A stretch of DNA of 64,000 nt, taken from positions 1,364,001 to 1,428,000 of the forward strand of contig NZ_JAFEVR010000004.1 in assembly GCF_017352375.1 (NCBI RefSeq), written 5' to 3'. Origin of the DNA: Mycolicibacterium sp. S2-37. GTDB lineage: Bacteria; Actinomycetota; Actinomycetes; Mycobacteriales; Mycobacteriaceae. Shown piece by piece: positions 25,090 to 33,486 of the stretch; positions within the stretch are counted from its first letter, which is position 1, and every line of letters begins with the position of its first letter. The notes beneath the pieces are model-generated. The model had not been told where the DNA came from. It ran no database searches and was given only the letters and a program-made list of their open reading frames with translations. Both the position numbers and the translations under genes were made by a program.

Positions 25090-26358
25090 TCACCTGGCCA
25101 GCCGGTCGACGACCGCTGCCAGGCCGTCGAAACCGGGCGCCGCGGACATGTCGGCGGCAATGCGCTGACTCGCCTCGCGATACCTCGGCTGTTTGAGCAC
25201 CGCCGTGATGTGGCGCCTCAGGGCGCGGGGACTAGGACGTTCAGTCCTGATACGGCGTCCGGCGCCGGACCATGCGACGCGGGCTCCGACCTCCGGCTTG
25301 TCCTCCTTACCGCCGGTCGCGACGATCGGGACGCCGTGGCGCAGCGCGTACTGCACACCGCCGAACCCTCCGTTGGTCACGTAAACCGCAGTGCGCGGGA
25401 GCAATTCGTCGTAAGGGAGATACGCCGCCGCGCGTGCGTTGGCCGGGAGCGGCGGCAAGGTGTCCAGCGGGCGGCCACCGGTCGTGACCACCACCAGTAC
25501 GTCGTCGTCGGCAAACGCTTGCAGCGTCGGCGCGATGGCCTGCCGGTAATCGGTGTTCGCCACCGTGCCCTGAGTGACGTGGATGACGGGCCGGGTCCCA
25601 TCGAGATCAGACCACCACTCGGGAAGCGGAGCCTGCGACCCGGTCGCCGAGAGCGGCCCGGCGAAGTGGAGCTCGGGCGGCGCGTCGCTCAGTGGATACT
25701 CGAACGATGGAACGCTGAACTGCACGATGGCATCGGCCCGGCGACACCAATTCACCATGGTGCCCGGCATGGCGACGCCATGGACCTCGCGGTGGAGGTC
25801 GTCGATGATCCGGTAGGGCCGCCGCAGAACGTGCCGGGTCAGCGCGGCCAGCGCGACGTTGCGCGGTCGATTCAAGAATCGCGCCGGCGGAATACCCAGC
25901 CCGAAGGGCGCGATGTCACGGCTCTCGATGCACAGGGGCAGCACCCCGCACATGACGACCGCAGGGCGGGTGGAACGCCGGTGTGCGAGCAGGAACGCCG
26001 CGCCGAGGAACGTCGGTTCGGCGAGCACCGCGTCGGCACGGTGCGCATCCAAGGCCTCGGTGAGCGCCTCGTACTGCGCCTTCGCGGGACGGGCGAAGAC
26101 GTGCTCGACATCGAAGGCAGTGGCTTTCAGGCCCTTCAGCGCGGCACGTTCGGGGAAGTCGTCGAGCAGCGACTCGTCGTAATCGGCCTCGGCGGGTAGC
26201 GGCAGATGCGACGCTCCCGTCGCGGTGATTCTCTCGGCGAATCGCGCGCCCGTGAGGAATCGGACGTTGTCACCCCGCTTGGCGAAGTATTCGGCGACAG
26301 CCATTAGCGGCGTCACGTGACCATGCGCCGGCACGCTGGCGATGAGGATGGACGGCAC
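25090..26358 (-). CDS. GT1/MGT-type UDP-glycosyltransferase
   Basis: 422 residues, a GT-B glycosyltransferase of the macrolide/erythromycin glycosyltransferase kind that moves sugar from a nucleotide donor to a small hydrophobic acceptor. N-terminal SVPAHGHVTPLMAVAEYF is the acceptor-side signature with the catalytic His. The C-terminal donor site reads VTNGGFGGVQYALRHGVP followed by GGKEDKPEVGARV. Start GTG at 26358 has an AGGGGG ribosome-binding site. It is divergent from a TetR gene with a shared palindrome, a layout typical of inducible drug- or glycolipid-modifying enzymes. The acceptor is unknown. Confidence 0.85.
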   Translation of the reverse strand: MPSILIASVPAHGHVTPLMAVAEYFAKRGDNVRFLTGARFAERITATGASHLPLPAEADYDESLLDDFPERAALKGLKATAFDVEHVFARPAKAQYEALTEALDAHRADAVLAEPTFLGAAFLLAHRRSTRPAVVMCGVLPLCIESRDIAPFGLGIPPARFLNRPRNVALAALTRHVLRRPYRIIDDLHREVHGVAMPGTMVNWCRRADAIVQFSVPSFEYPLSDAPPELHFAGPLSATGSQAPLPEWWSDLDGTRPVIHVTQGTVANTDYRQAIAPTLQAFADDDVLVVVTTGGRPLDTLPPLPANARAAAYLPYDELLPRTAVYVTNGGFGGVQYALRHGVPIVATGGKEDKPEVGARVAWSGAGRRIRTERPSPRALRRHITAVLKQPRYREASQRIAADMSAAPGFDGLAAVVDRLAR

Positions 26359-26370
26359 GGCGACCCCCTG

Positions 26371-26386
26371 ACTACAGTCATGTAGT
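26371..26386. promoter_or_regulatory. Inverted repeat, candidate TetR operator
   Basis: ACTACA-GTCA-TGTAGT: two perfect 6-bp arms around a 4-bp centre. It overlaps the leaderless -10 box of the tetR gene and the presumed promoter of the divergent glycosyltransferase, so one dimer could repress both. Confidence 0.5.
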
Positions 26387-26396
26387 ATTCATTACT
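26383..26396 (+). promoter_or_regulatory. Leaderless promoter of the TetR gene
   Basis: TAGTAT (26383-26388) is 8 nt before the GTG at 26397; no ribosome-binding site is present. It partly overlaps the palindrome at 26371-26386. Confidence 0.45.
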
Positions 26397-27047
26397 GTGT
26401 CACCGGAGTCAATATCGCGTGAGGTGCGCACCTACCGCTCTGACCTGCGTCAGCAGCAGGCGCAGGCGACCCGCGCGCGGGTGCTCGAAGCCGCCGCAGA
26501 ACTGTTCGCCACGGACGGCTACGCACGCACCACGCTCGCGAAGATCGCCACAGCGGCAGGCGTGTCCGCGGAGACCGTGCAGGGGCAAGGCCCGAAGGCT
26601 GCGCTGATGATCGCTGCGATCGAGCACGTCGCCGTCGGCGTCTCCGGCGAGGACAACATCCTCGACCTCGACGTAGGGCGCGCGCTGATCGCCGCCCGAG
26701 ATCGCGACGAGGCGATCGACTTGCTCGTCGCCGCGCAGACGCGGGTGCATCAGAACAGCGCGCGGCTCGGAGAGGCGCTGATCGGCGCCGCCCACGCCGA
26801 TCCGGAGCTCGACCGCTATCGCCGGCGCCTGATCGCCAGCGTCACTCTCCAAGAACGACGCGTGCTCGAGGTCTATCGCGACCGGGGATGGCTGCGTACC
26901 GACGTGCCGTTCGACGAGCTCGTCGAAGGATCAGCAGCGCTGAGCGGGATCGAGACATACCTGCGACTCATGGCCTGCGGGTGGGACGTCGAGACGTATC
27001 AGAGGTGGTGTCGGCGCATGATGACCGAGACGGTGTTCGCGCGCTAG
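26397..27047 (+). CDS. TetR family transcriptional regulator
   Basis: 216 residues. The N-terminal helix-turn-helix runs from about residue 15 to 60: RARVLEAAAELFATDGYART, TLAKIATAAGVSAETVQGQG. The Gln-Gly in the recognition helix replaces the common Tyr-x-His-Phe and is a variant I recall in other mycobacterial TetR proteins. The C-terminal domain is a generic ligand-binding helical bundle. It probably represses itself and the divergent glycosyltransferase. Its 3' end overlaps the AI-2E transporter gene by 4 bp tail to tail. Confidence 0.88.
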   Translation: MSPESISREVRTYRSDLRQQQAQATRARVLEAAAELFATDGYARTTLAKIATAAGVSAETVQGQGPKAALMIAAIEHVAVGVSGEDNILDLDVGRALIAARDRDEAIDLLVAAQTRVHQNSARLGEALIGAAHADPELDRYRRRLIASVTLQERRVLEVYRDRGWLRTDVPFDELVEGSAALSGIETYLRLMACGWDVETYQRWCRRMMTETVFAR

Positions 27048-28183
27048 GCGTTCTCCTCGGCGACGTCGTCCTGCGACTCCTTCTCCGGGGGCAGTTCCTC
27101 CCCGGCCCGCTTGGCCACCTGCTCGTCGTAGTACCGGAGAATGACCGCGACCGCGGCCACCACCGGGACGGCCAGGAATGCGCCGATGACGCCGAACGTC
27201 GTGGCGCCCAACGTCACTGCCAGCAGGACGATCACCGCGTGCAGATTCATCGACTTGGACTGCAGCCACGGCTGCAGCACATTGCCCTCGAGCTGCTGCA
27301 CCGCCAGGATGATGCCGAGCACGATCAACGCATCGACCGGACCGTTGGACACCAACGCGATGAGCACGGCCAGACCACCCGCGACGAACGCACCGACGAT
27401 CGGCACGAACCCGCCGATGAAAGTGATGATCGCCAGGGCATACGCCAACGGCACCCCGACGATCACCAGGCCGATCCCGATGAGGACCGCGTCGACGAGG
27501 CTCACCAGCGCCTGGGTCCGGATGAATCCGCCGAGGGTCGCCCACACGCGCTGAAGGACCTCCGCAACGTGGGGCGCGGCCGGGTTCCCGACCGATCGGC
27601 GCAACCACGGGATGAACCGCGGCCCGTCCTTGAGCAGGAAGAACGTCACCACGACCGTAGTGAAGGCGGTCACCAGCGCCGAGGTCGCGGCTCCCACACC
27701 GGTGAACAGGCCGGCCGCGATCTGCGCGCTGCTCGAGTTCAACCGGTCCGTGATCGCTGCCACCGCCGAATTGAGTTGGGCTTCACTGATGTTCAGCGGC
27801 GGGCCGCCGAGCCAGTCGCGGACCGCCACCACACCGGCGGTCGCCTGTTGGGCCAGTTCGGTGGACTGCTCGACGATCGCCGGTGCGACCGCGGCGACGA
27901 TACCGGCCATCACACCGAACGCGATCAGCAGCGCGAGCAGGACCGCCGCCGCCGGTGGCACACCCTTCTCCCGGAGCCAGCGCACCGGCGGCCAGACCAC
28001 TGTGCAGACGATCAGGGCCAGCAGCACCGGCAGCAGGATGACCCACGTCTTGCCGACGACCCAGGCCAGCACCCACAGCGCGGCGGCCACCGCGATGAAC
28101 TGGATCGCCACCACCGCGCTCGATCGAAGATGGCCACCATAGATGGTCCCGCGGTCAGGGTGCCGCGTCGTTGTCTCGTCCAC
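27044..28183 (-). CDS. AI-2E family (UPF0118) membrane transporter
   Basis: 379 residues with about eight hydrophobic segments; the typical AI-2E/PerM layout of two or three N-terminal helices, a long soluble central loop, then clustered C-terminal helices containing PLAYALAIITFIGGFVPIVG and VQQLEGNVLQPWLQSKSM, the best-conserved family stretch. The C terminus is a charged tail rich in Glu and Lys. Family members export quorum signals or sodium in other bacteria; the substrate here is unknown. Start GTG at 28183. Confidence 0.85.
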   Translation of the reverse strand: MDETTTRHPDRGTIYGGHLRSSAVVAIQFIAVAAALWVLAWVVGKTWVILLPVLLALIVCTVVWPPVRWLREKGVPPAAAVLLALLIAFGVMAGIVAAVAPAIVEQSTELAQQATAGVVAVRDWLGGPPLNISEAQLNSAVAAITDRLNSSSAQIAAGLFTGVGAATSALVTAFTTVVVTFFLLKDGPRFIPWLRRSVGNPAAPHVAEVLQRVWATLGGFIRTQALVSLVDAVLIGIGLVIVGVPLAYALAIITFIGGFVPIVGAFVAGGLAVLIALVSNGPVDALIVLGIILAVQQLEGNVLQPWLQSKSMNLHAVIVLLAVTLGATTFGVIGAFLAVPVVAAVAVILRYYDEQVAKRAGEELPPEKESQDDVAEENA

Positions 28184-28227
28184 GCCCCTTCATTACCCGC
28201 CGGCGGCCGGTTCGAAGTGCCTTTCGT

Positions 28228-28254
28228 CGTCACACTTGCGCAAGTTGTCTCGTC
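28228..28254 (+). promoter_or_regulatory. ECF41-type sigma promoter of the AhpD-like gene
   Basis: CGTCACA (28228-28234), a 16-bp spacer, then CGTC (28251-28254). This differs by one base from the published ECF41 consensus TGTCACA-N16-CGTC as I recall it. The -10 is 8 nt before the ATG at 28263, so the transcript would be nearly leaderless. The spacer contains the perfect 12-bp palindrome ACTTGCGCAAGT (28234-28245). The ECF41 sigma gene itself lies just downstream, convergent with the gene this promoter drives. Confidence 0.7.
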
Positions 28255-28262
28255 TGACTCAT

Positions 28263-28865
28263 ATGACGACATCACGCATCGCCCCCCTGCCACCGCAGCG
28301 CGCGCCGCTGCTGACCCGGCTGCTCTACCGCATGGCCGGGAAGCGCTTCGGTGAGGTCCCCGAACCGTTCGCGATCATCGCCCACCACCCGCGGCTGACG
28401 GTGGCCAACCTCGTTCACGAAGGCATGGTCAAAGCGGGCTCCACGACGCTGCCCGCCGCGGTGCGCGACCTGGCGGTGTACCGGTCGGCCCGCCAGATCG
28501 GGTGCTCCTGGTGCGTCGACTTCGGCACGATGCTGCAACGCCTTGCCGGCCTCGACATCGACCGGCTCACCGACATCGACGACTACGCGGTCTCCCCGCG
28601 CTACACCGACGACGAACGCGCGGCCATCGCCTACGCCGACGCCATGACCACCGACCCGCACACCGTGACAGACGCGCAGGTCGCTGATCTGCGCCGCCGC
28701 TTCGGCGATGCCGGAGTGATCGAGCTGACCTACCAGATCGGGATCGAGAACATGCGCGCCAGGATGTACTCGGCGCTCGGCATCACCGAGCAGGGGTTCA
28801 ACTCGGGCGATGCGTGCCGGATTCCGTGGGCTTCCGACGAGCCGATCGGAGAGGCGACCCAGTGA
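28263..28865 (+). CDS. Carboxymuconolactone decarboxylase/AhpD-like protein
   Basis: 200 residues. An AhpD-fold helical protein with a CSWC redox pair (Cys81, Cys84), which AhpD-type enzymes use as a peroxidase or thiol-reducing centre. The surrounding ARQIGCSWCVDFGTM is the family core. CMD/AhpD genes are the classic partner of ECF41 sigma factors. Here the gene has an ECF41-type promoter and its last 68 bp overlap the convergent sigma gene. The frame runs back to 28143, but the ATG at 28263 fits the promoter. The natural electron partner and substrate are unknown. Confidence 0.85.
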   Translation: MTTSRIAPLPPQRAPLLTRLLYRMAGKRFGEVPEPFAIIAHHPRLTVANLVHEGMVKAGSTTLPAAVRDLAVYRSARQIGCSWCVDFGTMLQRLAGLDIDRLTDIDDYAVSPRYTDDERAAIAYADAMTTDPHTVTDAQVADLRRRFGDAGVIELTYQIGIENMRARMYSALGITEQGFNSGDACRIPWASDEPIGEATQ

Positions 28866-29748
28866 ACTTGTCCGGGTTGGCGATGTCCCAAATCGCGGCC
28901 ACCTTACCGTCGCGCACGGTCAGCGCCGTCACCCTCGGCATCATCTCCGGACGCCCATCGGCCGCGGGCAGGCCCGGCGACCAGCTGCCGAGCTGACCGT
29001 TGACCAGCGCGAGCCGGTTGGCCGACAGGAACGAGGGCCCGTAGCGACGCGACAGCCCGAAGAGGAAACGCGCCACCTTCGCGGGCCCGTGAATCACTCG
29101 GGCCGCGGTGGGCGCCCGGCGGTTCGAGTCGCCGGTGAACGTGACGTCCGGATGCAGCAGTCGCACGACGGCGTCCATGTCACCGGCGGCCAGCGCCGCC
29201 ATCAGTGCAGCGGCAACTTCGGCGTGCGCGTCGTCGGGCACCGGCGGCGGGGCGGCGGTCACCGCCCGCCTGGCGCGCGACGCCAGTTGGCGGGCTGTCG
29301 CGGCGGTGACGCCGAGCACTTCGGCGATCTCGGCGAACGGCACCGCGAACCCGTCGTGCAGGACGAAGGCCACCCGCTGATCCGGCGTCAACCGCTCGAG
29401 CACCACCATCGCCGCGAATCTCGCATCATCGGCGGCGACCACCGCGGCCAGCGGATCGTCACCGCCCAGACCCGTCACTACCGGTTCGGGCAGCCACTCA
29501 CCGAGGTAGGTCTCCCGCCGGTGGGCCGCCGAGCGCAGCCGGTCGAGGCTCAACCGACTCACCACCGTCGTCAACCATGCTCGGAGATCGGCGATCTCGG
29601 CACGGGCACCGGTGCTGCCCTGCCACCGCAGCCACGCGTCCTGCACCACGTCCTCGGCGTCGGCGAACGTCCCCGTCAACCGGTACGCCACCGCCGTGAG
29701 GTGCGGTCGGAGCGCCTCGAATTCGCCGACCGGCGGGTGCGCGGTCAT
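28798..29748 (-). CDS. sigJ: ECF41-family sigma factor, SigJ-like
   Basis: 316 residues. Sigma region 2 (LTAVAYRLTGTFADAEDVVQDAWLRW, beginning near residue 15) and region 4 (LTPDQRVAFVLHDGFAVPF, ending in TAATARQLASRARRAV) are followed by a C-terminal SnoaL-like domain of about 130 residues that replaces an anti-sigma factor in this group. The C-terminal NPDKF matches the NPDKL-type motif known to tune ECF41 activity. M. tuberculosis SigJ (Rv3328c) is of this type and maps next to the Rv3329 aminotransferase, whose homologue is 10 kb away here. Start ATG 29748; the longer frame to 29829 is not needed. No ECF41 promoter is seen upstream of the gene itself. Confidence 0.85.
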   Translation of the reverse strand: MTAHPPVGEFEALRPHLTAVAYRLTGTFADAEDVVQDAWLRWQGSTGARAEIADLRAWLTTVVSRLSLDRLRSAAHRRETYLGEWLPEPVVTGLGGDDPLAAVVAADDARFAAMVVLERLTPDQRVAFVLHDGFAVPFAEIAEVLGVTAATARQLASRARRAVTAAPPPVPDDAHAEVAAALMAALAAGDMDAVVRLLHPDVTFTGDSNRRAPTAARVIHGPAKVARFLFGLSRRYGPSFLSANRLALVNGQLGSWSPGLPAADGRPEMMPRVTALTVRDGKVAAIWDIANPDKFTGSPLRSARRKPTESGTHRPS

Positions 29749-29810
29749 GTCGCCGAGTCTAGGCCGCGCTGAATATCGTTCGTACCTGCTCACCAGATGC
29801 GCGGCAGCCG

Positions 29811-29822
29811 TATATTCCGCCC
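29811..29822 (+). promoter_or_regulatory. Leaderless promoter of the amino-acid permease gene
   Basis: TATATT (29811-29816), 6 nt, then the ATG at 29823. It is the strongest -10 match of the leaderless set in this window. Confidence 0.5.
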
Positions 29823-31337
29823 ATGGCAATTACCGAACCGCCGCCGGCCGCCGCCGCGACCACCGGCAAGGGTCTGCAGGCCGGCGCCCTCGGCCTGGTC
29901 GGCAACGTGGTCATCGGGCTGGCGGCGGTCGCGCCGGCGTACAGTCTCGCCGCGACGCTGGGCTTCGTCGTCCTGGCCGTCGGCGAGAAGGCGCCGTCGA
30001 TGTTCGTGCTCGCCTTCATCCCGATGCTCCTGGTCGCCTTCGCCTATAAGGAACTCTCCCAGGACACCCCCGACTGTGGCACCACCTTCACCTGGGGCAC
30101 AAAAGCTTTCGGCCCGTGGATCGGGTGGATCGGCGGTTGGGGTCTGGCGGTCTCGGCGATCATCGTGCTGGCCAACGTCGCCGAGGTAGCGGCGATCTAC
30201 CTGTTCCGGTTCCTCGGTCAGGACGCCCTTGCCGACAACCTCGCCGCGAAGGTGCTTCTCGGATCGTTCTTCATCCTGGCGATGACGCTGCTCAGCGCCC
30301 GCGGCATCGTGGTCTCCGAGCGTGTGCAGAACGTGTTGATCGCCATCCAGTTCGGCGTGCTGATCGTCGTCAGCGTGATCGCGCTGGTGCGGGTGTTCGC
30401 GGGGACGGCGGGCGAGCAGGCCGTCGACCCGTCGCTGTCGTGGCTGTGGCCCTCCGGCTTGGACGCCTCGTCGATCGCCGCGGCGATCATCCTGTGCATC
30501 TTCATCTACTGGGGTTGGGACGCGTGCCTCGCCGTCGGCGAGGAGACCAAGAACCCCGGGAAGACGCCGGGTATCGCGGCGGTCATCACCACCCTGATCC
30601 TGGTGTGCACCTACGTGTTGGTGGCCTACGCCGTGCAGTCGTTCGCCGGATTCGGTGACACCGGCATCGGCCTGACGAACGAGGAGAACGCCGACGACGT
30701 ACTGACCATTCTCGGCGAGCCGGTGGCCGGGTCGATCGCGGCGTCGCTGCTGCTGCTGACGGTCTCGATCTCGGGGTTGTCGTCCACGCAGACCACGATC
30801 CTGCCCACCGCTCGCGGCACCCTGTCGATGGCGGTCTACGAGGCCATCCCCAAGCGGTTCTCCAGCGTCCATCCGCGCTACATGACACCGGCGTTCGGCA
30901 CCATCGTGATGGGTGTCGCCGCGCTGTTCTTCTATCTGGTGCTCAGTTTCGTGTCCGCGAACGCCCTGGCCGACTCGGTGTCCTCGCTCGGTCTCGCAGT
31001 CGCCTTCTACTACGGGATCACCGCCTACTCGTGTGTCTGGTACTTCCGCCGCACCCTGTTCGCCTCGGCGCGGAACCTGTTCATGCGCGGGATCTTTCCG
31101 CTACTCGGGGCGCTGGCGATGACGTGGGCGTTCGTGCAGAGCGCCGTCGACATGATCCAACCGGACTACGGCTACACCGCCTACGGACCGGTCGGCGGCG
31201 TCTTCGTGCTCGGTGTCGGGATGCTGGTGCTGGGCATCCCGTTGATGCTGCTGTGCTTCGCGTTCGGCACGAAACGGTTCTTCCGCGGGGAGACGCTCAC
31301 CGCCACCACCGAGGTCAAAGTCCCCGACGCCGACTAG
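29823..31337 (+). CDS. APC family amino-acid permease
   Basis: 504 residues with about 12 membrane helices. The first helix carries the NVVIGLAAVAPAYSLAATLG region typical of actinobacterial APC transporters, and the cytosolic loop TPDCGTTFTWGTKAFGPWIGW is strongly conserved in this subgroup. A proton-coupled amino-acid or amine uptake role is expected; the substrate is unknown. It is followed by a universal stress protein gene after 12 bp, a pairing seen in other APC operons. The N-terminal tail is soluble and Ala/Pro-rich. Confidence 0.88.
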   Translation: MAITEPPPAAAATTGKGLQAGALGLVGNVVIGLAAVAPAYSLAATLGFVVLAVGEKAPSMFVLAFIPMLLVAFAYKELSQDTPDCGTTFTWGTKAFGPWIGWIGGWGLAVSAIIVLANVAEVAAIYLFRFLGQDALADNLAAKVLLGSFFILAMTLLSARGIVVSERVQNVLIAIQFGVLIVVSVIALVRVFAGTAGEQAVDPSLSWLWPSGLDASSIAAAIILCIFIYWGWDACLAVGEETKNPGKTPGIAAVITTLILVCTYVLVAYAVQSFAGFGDTGIGLTNEENADDVLTILGEPVAGSIAASLLLLTVSISGLSSTQTTILPTARGTLSMAVYEAIPKRFSSVHPRYMTPAFGTIVMGVAALFFYLVLSFVSANALADSVSSLGLAVAFYYGITAYSCVWYFRRTLFASARNLFMRGIFPLLGALAMTWAFVQSAVDMIQPDYGYTAYGPVGGVFVLGVGMLVLGIPLMLLCFAFGTKRFFRGETLTATTEVKVPDAD

Positions 31338-31349
31338 AACGGACCCACG

Positions 31350-32216
31350 ATGCATCTGACGGTCGGTTACCTGGCCACCCCCACCGGTGACGACGGTGTC
31401 GCACTGGCCGCCGCACTGGCACGGACGTTCGACGCCCAGGTCGACGTCGTCCTGGTCGTCCGTGAGGAACTACCCGACGGGCACCCGGGCCGCGCCGAGT
31501 ATCAGCGCCTGCTGATCGAGCGCGGCGAGCGATGGGCGGCGCAGGCGGTGGCGGCCCTGGCCGACAAGGGGGTGGCGGCCGGATCCACCGTCACCGTCGG
31601 AGAGTCGTTCGCCGAGTCGCTGGTCGGCTTCGCCGAGGAGAAGTCGTCGGACCTCATCGTCGTCGGCGGGGCGCGCGACGGGTTCTTCGGCGGCCACACC
31701 ATCGGGCCGGTGACCGGGGCGCTGCTGCATTCGTCGCCGATCCCTGTCGCGCTGGCGCCGCGCGGCTACGCCGAGGACCCCGACGACGTGATCACCGCCG
31801 TGACGGCCGCGGTGCCCACCAGGCCCGGCGACGACAACCCGCTGCCGTTCGCGATCACCCTGGCCAGTGCGGCGAACCTGGGGATCCGCATGCTGTCGCT
31901 GGTCTCCGCGGAGAATCTCGCCGAGGCGGCGAGCGTCAGGGAGGTGCGCCAGATGCAGGTCGCCGCGGCCGAGGAGAATCTCGCCGTCGCCGCCCGCGCC
32001 CTTCCCGACGTGCCCGGCATCGAGTCGCTCGTCGCCGACGGGATGACGCTGGAGTCGGCGCTCAAGAAGCTCAGGTGGGACGACGGCGCCCTGCTCGTCG
32101 TCGGCTCCAGCCGGTTCGCCACCCCCAGGCGGATCTTCCTCGGGTCCACCGCCGCCAGGATCCTCGCCGGCGTGGACGTCCCCGTGGTGGTGGTCCCGCG
32201 CGCGGGCGACGACTGA
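31350..32216 (+). CDS. Universal stress protein, tandem UspA domains
   Basis: 288 residues with two Usp domains. Domain 1 has GGARDGFFGGHTIGPVTGAL, near the G-2x-G-9x-G(S/T) nucleotide signature, and PIPVALAPRG at its end; domain 2 ends with VVGSSRFATPRRIFLGSTA and VDVPVVVVPR. ATP binding is plausible. Its location directly after the permease suggests it modulates transport or responds to the same stress, but this is inference. It is convergent with arcA, 6 bp apart. Confidence 0.88.
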   Translation: MHLTVGYLATPTGDDGVALAAALARTFDAQVDVVLVVREELPDGHPGRAEYQRLLIERGERWAAQAVAALADKGVAAGSTVTVGESFAESLVGFAEEKSSDLIVVGGARDGFFGGHTIGPVTGALLHSSPIPVALAPRGYAEDPDDVITAVTAAVPTRPGDDNPLPFAITLASAANLGIRMLSLVSAENLAEAASVREVRQMQVAAAEENLAVAARALPDVPGIESLVADGMTLESALKKLRWDDGALLVVGSSRFATPRRIFLGSTAARILAGVDVPVVVVPRAGDD

Positions 32217-32222
32217 CGGGGA

Positions 32223-33467
32223 TCACTCGACCGGGTCGCGGATGATCGGACAGGTCATGCAGTGTCCGCCGCCGCGTCCCCGGCCCAGCTCCGCGCCCAC
32301 GATGGTGATCACCTCGATACCGGCCTGACGCAGGAGGGTGTTGGTCCGTGTGTTGCGGTCGTAAGCCACGACGACACCCGGTTCGATTGCGACGAGGTTG
32401 TTCCCGCTGTCCCATTGCTGACGTTCGGATTCGTATGCGGTACCGCCCGTTTCGATGACCCGCAGCTTGCCGACGTTCAGTGCGGCCTCGACCACTTCGA
32501 CGAATGAGCTCGATTCCTCGACCACCTCGACCCCGATGGGGTTGTCCGAGGGACGCAGGGAGAAGGTGTGTATCGCGTCGACGATGTGTGGATAGAGGGT
32601 GACGACATCGCGGTCGGCGAAGGTGAACACCGTGTCGAGGTGCATCGCGGAGCGCAGTTTCGGCATGCCGGCCACGACGACATGCGTCGCGGCCTCGCGC
32701 CGGAACATCTCGACTGCGACCTGCGTGATCGCTTGGCGCGAGGTACGTTCGCTCATCCCGATCAGCACCACACCGTTGCCGGGAACCAACACGTCGCCGC
32801 CTTCGAGGGTGGCGGTACCCCAGGTGCGTTCGGGATCCCCCCACCAGACCGTGGAGCCGGCATAGTCAGGATGGAACTGATAGATCGCCTTCATCAGCAG
32901 CGTTTCGTCGTGACGGGCGGGCCAGTACAGCGGATTCAGTGTCAACCCGCCGTAGATCCAGCAGGTGGTGTCACGGGTATAGAGCGTGTTGGGCAGCGGG
33001 GGCATCAGGTACTCGGCGACGCCCAGTGATTCGCGCGCCAAGGCGAGATAACCCGAACGCATGTCGTCAGGGAGGTCCCGAGTGGACATCCCGCCGATGA
33101 GCAGTTCGGCCAGGCGGCGGGGTTCGAGGGAGTCCAGGTAGGCCCGGGTGTCGTCTACGAGACCGATTCCCACCTCGTTGGCGACGATCTTCCGATCGAG
33201 CAGCCACTGCTTGGCCTCCGCCATCTGCATGGTCTCGGTCAGGAGGTTGTGCAGTTCGACCACTTCGACGTCCCGCTCGCGCATCTTGGCGACGAAGTCG
33301 AAGTGGTCGCGACGGGCGTTCTGCACCCACAGCACGTCATCGAACAGCAGATCATCGCAGTTGGTCGGAGTGAGCCGTTCGTGTGCCAGTCCGGGGGCAC
33401 AGACCAGCACCTTGCGCAGCCTCCCCACTTCCGAGTGCACACCGTAGGTGGTGGCGTGGTCAGTCAT
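32223..33467 (-). CDS. arcA: Arginine deiminase
   Basis: 414 residues. Converts arginine to citrulline and ammonia. The nucleophile is Cys403 in GGGHCMTC near the C terminus, matching Cys406 of the Pseudomonas enzyme; the other motifs are [21 protein letters not shown] and [13 protein letters not shown] with the catalytic His/Asp. A weak AAAGGAG ribosome-binding site is 10 nt from the ATG. It lies 19 bp after arcD, forming a nhaC-arcD-arcA unit. Ornithine carbamoyltransferase and carbamate kinase are not in the window, so the usual ATP-forming pathway is incomplete here. Confidence 0.95.
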   Translation of the reverse strand: MTDHATTYGVHSEVGRLRKVLVCAPGLAHERLTPTNCDDLLFDDVLWVQNARRDHFDFVAKMRERDVEVVELHNLLTETMQMAEAKQWLLDRKIVANEVGIGLVDDTRAYLDSLEPRRLAELLIGGMSTRDLPDDMRSGYLALARESLGVAEYLMPPLPNTLYTRDTTCWIYGGLTLNPLYWPARHDETLLMKAIYQFHPDYAGSTVWWGDPERTWGTATLEGGDVLVPGNGVVLIGMSERTSRQAITQVAVEMFRREAATHVVVAGMPKLRSAMHLDTVFTFADRDVVTLYPHIVDAIHTFSLRPSDNPIGVEVVEESSSFVEVVEAALNVGKLRVIETGGTAYESERQQWDSGNNLVAIEPGVVVAYDRNTRTNTLLRQAGIEVITIVGAELGRGRGGGHCMTCPIIRDPVE

Positions 33468-33486
33468 GGACGTCGTGCTCCTTTCC

